Shown here piece after piece: positions 19,696-26,075 of a stretch of DNA of 33,058 bases; the first letter of the stretch is position 1, and every line of letters starts with the position of its first letter. The stretch comes from Franconibacter helveticus LMG 23732 (GTDB taxonomy: Bacteria > Pseudomonadota > Gammaproteobacteria > Enterobacterales > Enterobacteriaceae). The DNA lies in assembly GCF_000463115.2 (NCBI RefSeq), contig NZ_AWFX01000038.1, forward strand, positions 1 through 33,058, read 5' to 3'. The notes under the pieces are model-generated. The model ran no database searches. It was not told the DNA's origin and saw only the letters and a program-made list of their open reading frames with translations. The translations under genes were made by a program, and so were the position numbers.

Positions 19696-20744
19696 GCCGC
19701 GCTCCCTTGCGCCGCCAGGGCGTCAAGCTGCGCGCGCCACTGCGCCTGCTCGGGCTGCCCTTCCATACGCTGGCCGTAAAGCTGGGCGATTTGCGTGCCG
19801 TCTTTAGCGAAAAGCTCAAGGCTTGTGACGTGGCCGTCTTCGGTTGGTTTGCGGGTGACCCAGCTTTCGGCGATATCGCCTTCACGCAGGTGCAGCGTGA
19901 ACGCTTTGTTGAAAACGTTAAGCCAGCCTTTCATCGGCGCCACTTTCTCAAGCGTGCCGGTGAAGATCTGCACGCAGCCGCGGTTGCCAACAAAAACCAT
20001 GATTTCATTGCCGTCCCGCTGCACCGTCTCCAGCAATTGCGCCAGCGCGTTATTGGTGACGCGGCGCGCCAGGTCGTCGCTCACGAGGCGGAACGCCTGC
20101 GGACGCGACAGATTATGGTTTTTCAGAATGCCGAAGAACTGGTGAACGTTGGTCATCGCCCGCCATTCCTGCTCCAGCCTGTCGTGGTCGGCCGTGTCCG
20201 CGTATGTCTGCGGCTCCGCAGGCTGGATGTTGAGCGGCTGCGCATCTTGCGCGACAAAACGCGCCGCCAGCGTTTCCCAGGCGGCCATATCCGTTTGCGG
20301 CGTGGCGTAAACTTTCAGGATGGCGTCGCCCTGGCGATCAAAAAACTGAATGCTCTGGCGCTCGCCGCGCTCGTTTTTCTCCCGCAGGTGAAAGGCGCTT
20401 GCCCACTGGCTCATAAACAGGCGCAGATCCAGCGCCCGCGGGTTGAGCACCAGCCCGGCGTGGCCGCTGAGGTGCTGATTAGTGAAACTGCCTGTCTGCT
20501 CATGCACCGCATACTCATTGCGGCAGATGCATTTGGTTTCGCCTGCCGCTTCCAGCGCCGCGAGAATAGCCCGCGCATCGTCATGCAGGCGCACAGCGTC
20601 GTGCCCGAGGCGGGCGAAGGGTAATTCCGCTTCGCTGATGCCAAACTCCGCGGCGATGTCACGGGCATATTTGCCCGGGTTCTGAGCTTTAAAGGTCTGA
20701 TACTTTTGCCAGACGGAAACCGGTTCTTGTAAGGAAACACTCAT
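19692..20744 (-). CDS. hmuS: Hemin-degrading/heme-trafficking protein HmuS
   Basis: Cytoplasmic HemS/ChuS/HmuS family protein that receives imported heme and, in several homologues, breaks it down to release iron. The 350-aa product has the two-repeat family layout and the conserved heme-ligand histidine in the second-half motif NVHQFFGIL (His201), close to His196 of Yersinia HemS. Further family segments are FVGNRGCVQIFTG and GWLNVFNKAFTLHLRE. AAGGAAG lies just upstream of the ATG. It starts 73 bp after hmuR and overlaps hmuT by 4 bp. Confidence 0.94.
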   Translation of the reverse strand: MSVSLQEPVSVWQKYQTFKAQNPGKYARDIAAEFGISEAELPFARLGHDAVRLHDDARAILAALEAAGETKCICRNEYAVHEQTGSFTNQHLSGHAGLVLNPRALDLRLFMSQWASAFHLREKNERGERQSIQFFDRQGDAILKVYATPQTDMAAWETLAARFVAQDAQPLNIQPAEPQTYADTADHDRLEQEWRAMTNVHQFFGILKNHNLSRPQAFRLVSDDLARRVTNNALAQLLETVQRDGNEIMVFVGNRGCVQIFTGTLEKVAPMKGWLNVFNKAFTLHLREGDIAESWVTRKPTEDGHVTSLELFAKDGTQIAQLYGQRMEGQPEQAQWRAQLDALAAQGSAA

Positions 20745-20817
20745 CTTTTACTTCCTTCCATTCGCTAAACATCCCCGGCCAGAGCCGGGGCGCAGGTAAA
20801 GTGGCGACGTCGCCTTA

Positions 20818-23190
20818 TCAGAAATCAACGTTCACGCCGAGCTGCCACGTGCGGCCCGGCATCACCGCCAGCGCTTTATCGTAAGCATCCTGGTTAGTGA
20901 CTTCTTCAATGTTGCGGCTGCTGAGGTAATCCCAGTATTTACGGTCAGTGATGTTATAAACGCCGCCGTTCAGGCGAACGTGTTTCGCCACCTGCCAGTA
21001 AGCTGTCCAGTCGAGCATGCCGTAGCCCGGCACGCGCATATAGCTGTTGCTGGCGTCGGCGATGGCAGCGCCGTTGTTGCTGTAGGTTTCGCGGCTGGAA
21101 GCTTCAGCGCGTTTGCCTTTTACGAACGTCGCCGTCAACGCCGTGCCGTAACGTTTTGCCGGGTCATCCCAGGCGACGCCGGCAATCAGCTTCATCGGCG
21201 CCACGCTGTCGAGGTCGATGTATTTATCGCCCATATAGCGCGATTTGGACTGCCCTTCGGCGTAGCCGTACGCTAGCGTGGCGCTCAGGCCGTCCACCTG
21301 CTCGAACCAGCTGCCGAAATTAAACTTCGCGCTGATTTCGCCGCCGTAGATGTACGCTTTATCGCGGTTTTCCGCCTGGTAAGTGGTGTAGATGTTGGAC
21401 GGCACGTTAGCGAACTTATCGGGGTTGCCCGCGCGGGTGTAGCGGGTGTAAGCGATAAAGTTTTTGTAGCTGTTGTAGAAGAGCGCGGTGCGAAGCGTCA
21501 CGCCCTGCGCCACTTCGCCTTTCATGCCCCATTCCAGGTTGTCGCTGGTTTCGGTTTTCAGATCGGTGTTGCCGATAAGCGCGTACTGCGCCCTGCCCGC
21601 GTAGCTGGAGCCGAGGTTCCAGGAGCCGTAAAGCTGGCTGGCGTTGGGGAACTGCGCGCCGCGCTTGTATTGCAGGTAGGTCATCAGGCGCGGGGTGAGT
21701 TCATATTGCAGCGCCAGCGAAGGCAGCCACTGAGTATCTGAGTTTTCGCCATAGAGCTTGCTCACTTCAGACTCGTCCAGCACCGTGCTGTTGGTCGTCA
21801 GGCTGGAAAGGTTTTTCGGTCTGGCGGATTGATGCACCACGCGCACGCCGGGAACGATCGCGAAGTTACGATCCGCGAGATCGAAATTCATCTGATCCTG
21901 CACGTAAGCGCCAAGCGTATAGCTGCGGCTGTCCGCTTCCGGCTGCATGATTTCGCTGAACGCGTCCGGCGTCGGCGACTGGCTGAACGGGCGCTCGGTT
22001 TTGGTGGTGCTGGCGTTAAAACCGGCGCTCAGGTCGTGGCGGCCCAGGGTTTTCGTCATCGCGTTCTGGATGCCCCAGGTGTCGGTGTCGAAGTCAGAGT
22101 AGACCGTCTGCATGGCGGCGGTGATGCTGTCCGGCATAGAGGTCCAGTCATGCGCTTCGGTGTGCTGGTAGTAGACTTTCGTGGACATGCTGTCGAGCCA
22201 GCTATTCATCGGCGTCCAGTCATCCTTCAGGCTCACGCCCCAGCGGCGGGTCTGGCTGGTCTGGTTCGCGTCGCCCAGAATGGCGCTGCCGCTGTTGTTC
22301 CACGCGTCGTAATGGGTGTGGTTGGTTTTGTGGTAGTAGTCCACGGTGCCGGTGAGTTTGTGCGCCTCAACCGGCTGCCAGATGCCGGACGCAAGAATGG
22401 CGTCGGAGTGCCAGTTCGCCGGGTAAGCGTCTACCGTGCCGCTGTTGTTGCGCGTCTGCTGGCCGTCGCGGCGGCTGTAAACCAGAATGCCGCGCAGGGT
22501 GTCATCGCCGCCTGCCGCGGTAATGCCGTTGTGCAGGCTGCGGTCGGCAGAGTCGTAGTCGCTCTGGTAGCCGAAATAGGTGGTTTTGCCCGGGCGCAGG
22601 TAGCCATCCGGCGATTTCGGCTGGAAGGAGACGTTGCCGCCGATGGCGGTGTTGGCGGTTTCGGTGGAGGTGGCGCCCGGCTGGATATCGATGCTGCCGT
22701 ACATGTACGGGTCGATATAGTCGCGGCCGATGCCAAAGGTATTCACCCCGGCGCGGCTGACGTAGCTGCGCCCGGTGGCGTCGGGCTGCGCAATGCCGTC
22801 CACGTCGATGCCGACGCGGTTGCTCTCCAGCCCACGGATGTTGTAGCCGGTGTAGCCGCCGCGGTCGAAGCCGCTTTTGCCGTTGCCGGAGCCGCCGCTT
22901 GCGCCCGTCGCGCTGATAAGCGGTTCATAGCGCATCACTGAGCCAAAGTTATTGGCCCCTTTGTTTTGCAGATCCTGCGCGCTGATGGTATGCGCGCTGC
23001 CCGCTTTCCGTTCCGGCGCGGGCGCGGTGACAATCATGCTTTCAGCGCCGTCGGCGGCGGCGTCGGTGGTGCGAGTGGGGTCAGATACCGTATCAGCCGC
23101 TCCTGCGGTGGCCTGATACATTGCTGCGAGCAGTGAAGTTGCCAGGATGCTCTTCCTGAACCGTCCGTGGGAAGATATCGTTACATGCAT
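20818..23190 (-). CDS. hmuR: TonB-dependent heme/hemoglobin receptor (HmuR-like)
   Basis: Outer-membrane receptor that feeds heme to HmuTUV. The 790-aa product has a long signal peptide (to about residue 32, TAGAA), a TonB box-like SMIVTA (about 51-56), a plug (GYNIRGLESNRVGIDVDGIAQ) and a barrel ending in Phe (QLGVNVDF). The usual FRAP and NPNL boxes of heme receptors appear only as QFPNASQLYG and NTDLKTE, and no histidine is seen between them, unlike Yersinia HemR. It is about 100 residues longer than typical HmuR, so it may be a related receptor subtype. First gene of hmuRSTUV, preceded by a promoter covered by a Fur-like box and a 110-nt leader. Confidence 0.9.
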   Translation of the reverse strand: MHVTISSHGRFRKSILATSLLAAMYQATAGAADTVSDPTRTTDAAADGAESMIVTAPAPERKAGSAHTISAQDLQNKGANNFGSVMRYEPLISATGASGGSGNGKSGFDRGGYTGYNIRGLESNRVGIDVDGIAQPDATGRSYVSRAGVNTFGIGRDYIDPYMYGSIDIQPGATSTETANTAIGGNVSFQPKSPDGYLRPGKTTYFGYQSDYDSADRSLHNGITAAGGDDTLRGILVYSRRDGQQTRNNSGTVDAYPANWHSDAILASGIWQPVEAHKLTGTVDYYHKTNHTHYDAWNNSGSAILGDANQTSQTRRWGVSLKDDWTPMNSWLDSMSTKVYYQHTEAHDWTSMPDSITAAMQTVYSDFDTDTWGIQNAMTKTLGRHDLSAGFNASTTKTERPFSQSPTPDAFSEIMQPEADSRSYTLGAYVQDQMNFDLADRNFAIVPGVRVVHQSARPKNLSSLTTNSTVLDESEVSKLYGENSDTQWLPSLALQYELTPRLMTYLQYKRGAQFPNASQLYGSWNLGSSYAGRAQYALIGNTDLKTETSDNLEWGMKGEVAQGVTLRTALFYNSYKNFIAYTRYTRAGNPDKFANVPSNIYTTYQAENRDKAYIYGGEISAKFNFGSWFEQVDGLSATLAYGYAEGQSKSRYMGDKYIDLDSVAPMKLIAGVAWDDPAKRYGTALTATFVKGKRAEASSRETYSNNGAAIADASNSYMRVPGYGMLDWTAYWQVAKHVRLNGGVYNITDRKYWDYLSSRNIEEVTNQDAYDKALAVMPGRTWQLGVNVDF

Positions 23191-23304
23191 AGTCTTGGTA
23201 AGCCTTTGTATTATTAGTATGGACTCACACTTCGCTTCCGGATCACGGACGTTTCAGGTCGTCGCGTTCGACAACCCTGACCGTCCTTATCGTTCTGTTC
23301 GCAA

Positions 23305-23333
23305 ATAGTAATGAGAGTGTTTATCATTTGCAA
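23305..23333 (-). promoter_or_regulatory. hmu operon promoter overlapped by a Fur-box-like site
   Basis: On the minus strand, TTGCAA (23328-23333), a 17-bp spacer and TACTAT (23305-23310) form a sigma70 promoter for hmuR. The 19-bp stretch 23307-23325 matches the Fur consensus GATAATGATAATCATTATC at 13 positions by my count. Iron-dependent repression is therefore likely. It is based on sequence only. Confidence 0.6.
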
Positions 23334-23411
23334 CAACTTCACAATTTCTTCACGATCGGCTCAGAATGTTGGGTACTATCGGTGGTTTAACCCCCTTGAT
23401 GGTAAGACGCG

Positions 23412-23699
23412 ATGCAGAGCAAACCGGCCATTACTCTTCACTATTGCAGCCAGTGCAACTGGATGCTGCGCGCCAGCTGGATGGCGCAGGAAATCCTTCA
23501 TACCTTCAGCACCGACATCGGCTCGGTAACGCTGGTGCCTGGCACCGGCGGCATTTTCCGTATTGATATTGACGGCGAGGTTATCTGGGAGAGAAAACGG
23601 GACGGCGGGTTCCCGGAAGCGGCGGAGCTTAAGCGCCGCGTACGCGATTACTGCTTTCCGGAAAAAGCGCTCGGGCATAACGAGAAAAAAGGCGAGTAA
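23412..23699 (+). CDS. SelT/SelW/SelH (Rdx) family CxxC protein
   Basis: A 95-aa thioredoxin-fold-like protein with the N-terminal motif ITLHYCSQCNWMLRASWMAQEIL. The CxxC (Cys12-Cys15) replaces the CxxU of animal selenoprotein W. The later segments SVTLVPGTGGIFRIDIDGEVIWERK and GGFPEAAELKRRVRD are typical of the bacterial Rdx family. The role is unproven in bacteria; a thiol-redox function is inferred from the motif. The start at 23412 gives a complete domain, with GGTAAG upstream. It is divergent from hmuR and lies at the border of the accessory region; a stem without a T-run (23703-23723) follows. Confidence 0.88.
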   Translation: MQSKPAITLHYCSQCNWMLRASWMAQEILHTFSTDIGSVTLVPGTGGIFRIDIDGEVIWERKRDGGFPEAAELKRRVRDYCFPEKALGHNEKKGE

Positions 23700-23733
23700 A
23701 TTCCGGCAGGCCTGCCCTGCCGGGGATTATGGC

Positions 23734-24207
23734 TCAGTGCGTCTGCTCGTCGCCGCGTAAAAAGCAGGGGGTGGTGAGCTCTTCCACCAGATAACCCAGC
23801 AGCTCGTACAGCAGCCCCGTCAGGGTTTTCGCCATGCTCTCTTCAAGCCTGTTATCAAGCAGGAGGGTATTGAGCGCGACGCAGTATTCGCGCAGCAACT
23901 CCTCACCCGGCGCGAAGGGCGCATCCGGTAAGGGCGGCAGCGAATCGGTGGTCAGCGCTTCCTGATGCGCCAGGGAGAGCGGCGCTTGCAGTTGTTTTTC
24001 CAGCGCGTGGAGATACGCCCCGATAGCGCGGCAGACCGCGGGCCGTTCGGCGCTGTTTTTAGTGTCGATAAGCAGGTCGGAGAGCACTTCAAGGGTCTGC
24101 GCGAAGTCGACATAGTCGTGCTTTTCGCTGCGCAGTTCGCCGTAGACCAGCGGGTTCCAGGGGGTGGTGCGGAAGATATCGTTCAGGGTGAAGATATGTT
24201 GGGTCAT
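23734..24207 (-). CDS. Hypothetical protein downstream of a P4/P1-type C4-like leader
   Basis: A 157-aa soluble, acidic, helix-rich protein starting MTQHIFTLNDIFRTTPWNPLVYGEL and rich in Leu and Glu (for example LLREYCVALNTLLLDNRLEES, in two parts LLREYCVALNT and LLLDNRLEES). I do not recognise the domain. The start at 24207 has AGAAGG about 8 nt upstream. The frame stays open to an ATG at 24339, giving an in-frame N-terminal stretch with AARAGEPQGSPVSLL and GHHLKLAFLAVAISHDQKA, resembling peptides annotated as Icd-like or Ash-like in P4-type elements. This and the C4-like fold upstream point to a phage-satellite remnant. No integrase or att site is visible nearby. Confidence 0.75.
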   Translation of the reverse strand: MTQHIFTLNDIFRTTPWNPLVYGELRSEKHDYVDFAQTLEVLSDLLIDTKNSAERPAVCRAIGAYLHALEKQLQAPLSLAHQEALTTDSLPPLPDAPFAPGEELLREYCVALNTLLLDNRLEESMAKTLTGLLYELLGYLVEELTTPCFLRGDEQTH

Positions 24208-24266
24208 GATAATTGCCTTCTGATCGTGACTGATTGCCACCGCCAGAAACGCCAACTTCAGGTGGT

Positions 24267-24334
24267 GGCCCGAGCAGGGTTGGCGTACCAGTAGAAGGCT
24301 TACTGGCGAACCTTGCGGTTCCCCTGCCCGAGCC
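24267..24334 (-). ncRNA. C4 antisense RNA-like structured leader
   Basis: On the minus strand a 13-bp closing stem GGCTCGGGCAGGG/CCCTGCTCGGGCC (24322-24334 with 24267-24279, two G-U pairs) encloses two perfect hairpins: GAACC-GCAA-GGTTC (24308-24321) and CCAGTA-AGCCTTC-TACTGG (24288-24306). The loop of the second contains GCCTTCT, the exact complement of AGAAGGC (24215-24221), the ribosome binding site of the downstream gene. Further complementary pairs link it to the same leader (ACGCCAAC with GTTGGCGT). This is the layout of the P1/P4 C4 RNA. The remaining bases up to 24540 hold only short inverted repeats (GACGCC/GGCGTC near 24423-24440) and no gene. Confidence 0.6.
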
Positions 24335-24539
24335 GCCATGGGAGTATACCCTGAAAAAGAGTAGCAACGGGCTATGACACAGAGGCCGCAGTGGCCTTTG
24401 TATCGCCTTCATTCTGGTTCAGGACGCCAATCCCGGCGTCTGATTTTGCAGACGCGGGAGCAGATTACGGCTGTAAATTTGTACAGGCAATATGGGGCGG
24501 GGAAATTCGGAGTTTGGCCCGATAATATTTATCGATAAG

Positions 24540-24926
24540 TTAACGGAGGGGGGGCGGTTTATTTCCTGCGCGTATTTTCCCGGTCGGAAATAACGGCTGG
24601 AGAATAATCGCTTCATTGAAAATATATAAAACGGGGCATAACGCCGTCACGTCATCGATATTTTCCGCGATCAGCGTTAAACGGGTTTTGAAAACGGGAA
24701 TATCCGCATCATCCGCCAGCACAAAAACCGGCTGGTCATCAAGAACGCCGGAACGGAGGAGCGCATCCAGACTCTCGTGATCGGCATGATCCATTTCAGA
24801 CCATGCCACGCCGCCATGTGGCGAAAGGTAGCCTGAAAGGATGTTGACAGCCGCTTTTGCCTGCACCCCTTCAACGATGTGGAAGTCAGCCTTCAGCGCG
24901 GCTTTGCATTCTTCAAAGAGTGTCAT
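24540..24926 (-). CDS. Hypothetical protein, possible immunity or accessory protein of the CDI array
   Basis: A 128-aa acidic, probably cytoplasmic protein (MTLFEECKAALKADFHIVEG ...), not recognised. The segments SGYLSPHGGVAWSEMDHADHE and PVFVLADDADIPVFK suggest a compact alpha/beta protein like many small immunity proteins, but this is only an impression. The start overlaps the end of the upstream gene by 14 bp, so the two are translationally coupled. The last codons run through seven consecutive C (minus strand; PPPLR end). It is the most distal gene of the leftward CDI cluster; the 330 bp beyond it belongs to the phage-like leader. Confidence 0.72.
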   Translation of the reverse strand: MTLFEECKAALKADFHIVEGVQAKAAVNILSGYLSPHGGVAWSEMDHADHESLDALLRSGVLDDQPVFVLADDADIPVFKTRLTLIAENIDDVTALCPVLYIFNEAIILQPLFPTGKIRAGNKPPPLR

Positions 24927-25539
24927 CGGGTAAGCCAGGAGAAAAAACTGCCGGGAAATAATCATTAATTTTATCGTTATCCAGTACCCGATCAACCGTG
25001 AAATCAAGGGTGCGGGATACGGCGATACCACTGCGAAGTGCTGGCGGGAAATCGTCAACCGAAGCAAATTTTGTGGGAACTATATACCTGAAATAATCGC
25101 CCATTTTCGTTTCACCTTCATATCCGAAAGGATAGTCCTGCCCCGGGGAAGAGCCTTCCACTCCCCAGTAAATAAATAACCCTTTATTGATTGCCAGGTT
25201 AGCATCGCTGTATTTTCCTGATTCTGACCACTCATTTTTTAATTTATTTATAATATATTCTTTATTGAGATTATCCCTGAAACGCCATGCAGAAAATAAA
25301 TCCACCGTAAAATCACCGCCTTTATCAGCGGGGTACGTTGAATAATCAGATGACTCTTCCCAGACGAACTCACTCATACTGTCAAGCAGCGCTTCAACGT
25401 TATCAATACGTAGCAAGGCCCTAGGTAAATCGCCAAAGCAGTTGTTAAGCATAAAAGCTATTCGCCCCCGTCGATCCATCGCGAACCATGTGTAGATTGT
25501 GCCAAATCCTGGCGCCCGGTCCGGCTTAAAAACGCTCAT
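24913..25539 (-). CDS. Hypothetical protein in the CDI module
   Basis: A 208-aa protein starting MSVFKPDRAPGFGTIYTWFAMD, with RRGRIAFMLNNCFGDLPRALL, acidic, without signal peptide or membrane segments. I do not recognise the family. The N-terminal part reads like a ligand- or partner-binding beta sheet, and the region GLFIYWGVEGSSPGQDYPFGYEGE is rich in aromatic residues. It lies 98 bp downstream of the presumed immunity gene and overlaps the following gene by 14 bp. An immunity or accessory role is inferred from position only. The start has AAGAGAG upstream; an in-frame extension to 25602 lacks support. Confidence 0.72.
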   Translation of the reverse strand: MSVFKPDRAPGFGTIYTWFAMDRRGRIAFMLNNCFGDLPRALLRIDNVEALLDSMSEFVWEESSDYSTYPADKGGDFTVDLFSAWRFRDNLNKEYIINKLKNEWSESGKYSDANLAINKGLFIYWGVEGSSPGQDYPFGYEGETKMGDYFRYIVPTKFASVDDFPPALRSGIAVSRTLDFTVDRVLDNDKINDYFPAVFSPGLPDDTL

Positions 25540-25637
25540 GTTTGCTCTCTTTATTAAACACGTCAGAGGAAGCGCAGGGTGACCAACCACGTACAAAGCC
25601 ACGCATCCGTTTTATCTTCTCGATATAAACATCAATG

Positions 25638-26066
25638 CTACCCTTTTAGTTTAGTCAGAATAACATCCTCGTCGGCTTTACATATCCCATGAGATACACA
25701 CAAGCAACCCTCGTTTTCTAAAATACTAAACCCACCTTCCTCGCATTCAAAATAGACACCTACACTCCCGTCTTCAATCCCCCTAATTCTATATTCATAA
25801 ATATCGATTATTTTCTGCCCGACATAACGAGCTAATTCATCAGCGGCTTGTACTGGGTAAGCAAATTCATCGTCAATATCAGCAAGATCCAGAAGAAGAG
25901 GCTCTGAATCTTCAAGTGAAAGCGTTATAGTACCTTCACCAATAGTTAATGACACCCAACCAGAAAGCGAGGTTTGTAAAAAAAATACTATTGTCCTACA
26001 AATTAACTCTCGATCTATATAAAAAGAGCGATATCTGAAATCTTTCAAAGACTCACCAACGAACAT
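25638..26066 (-). CDS. Presumed CdiI immunity protein (module 1)
   Basis: A 142-aa acidic cytoplasmic-type protein (MFVGESLKDFRYRSFYIDRELI ...), starting 9 bp after the CdiA fragment stop with a very strong ribosome binding site AAGGAGGGAG. Position, size, acidity and A/T-rich composition fit the immunity partner of the adjacent toxin. The domain family is not recognised. Cognate CdiI proteins bind and neutralise only their own toxin (family knowledge); the pairing here is inferred from adjacency. Confidence 0.75.
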   Translation of the reverse strand: MFVGESLKDFRYRSFYIDRELICRTIVFFLQTSLSGWVSLTIGEGTITLSLEDSEPLLLDLADIDDEFAYPVQAADELARYVGQKIIDIYEYRIRGIEDGSVGVYFECEEGGFSILENEGCLCVSHGICKADEDVILTKLKG

Positions 26067-26075
26067 ACTCCCTCC

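Noticed and set aside
21829-22941. A 370-codon open frame antisense to hmuR
   Set aside because: Composition is low-complexity Ala/Val/Arg, as expected for the mirror of a GC-rich coding frame; hmuR on the other strand is clearly homologous to receptors. Similar long antisense frames over ppc, hmuS, sthA and oxyR were dismissed for the same reason.
23191-23300. A hemP-like small gene in the hmuR leader
   Set aside because: No ATG-initiated frame with HemP-like sequence is present in the 110-nt leader; only a short GTG-initiated frame of four codons is seen.
23700-24540. A complete P4-like satellite prophage
   Set aside because: No integrase, alpha/primase gene, tRNA or att repeat is visible; only the leader and one gene remain.
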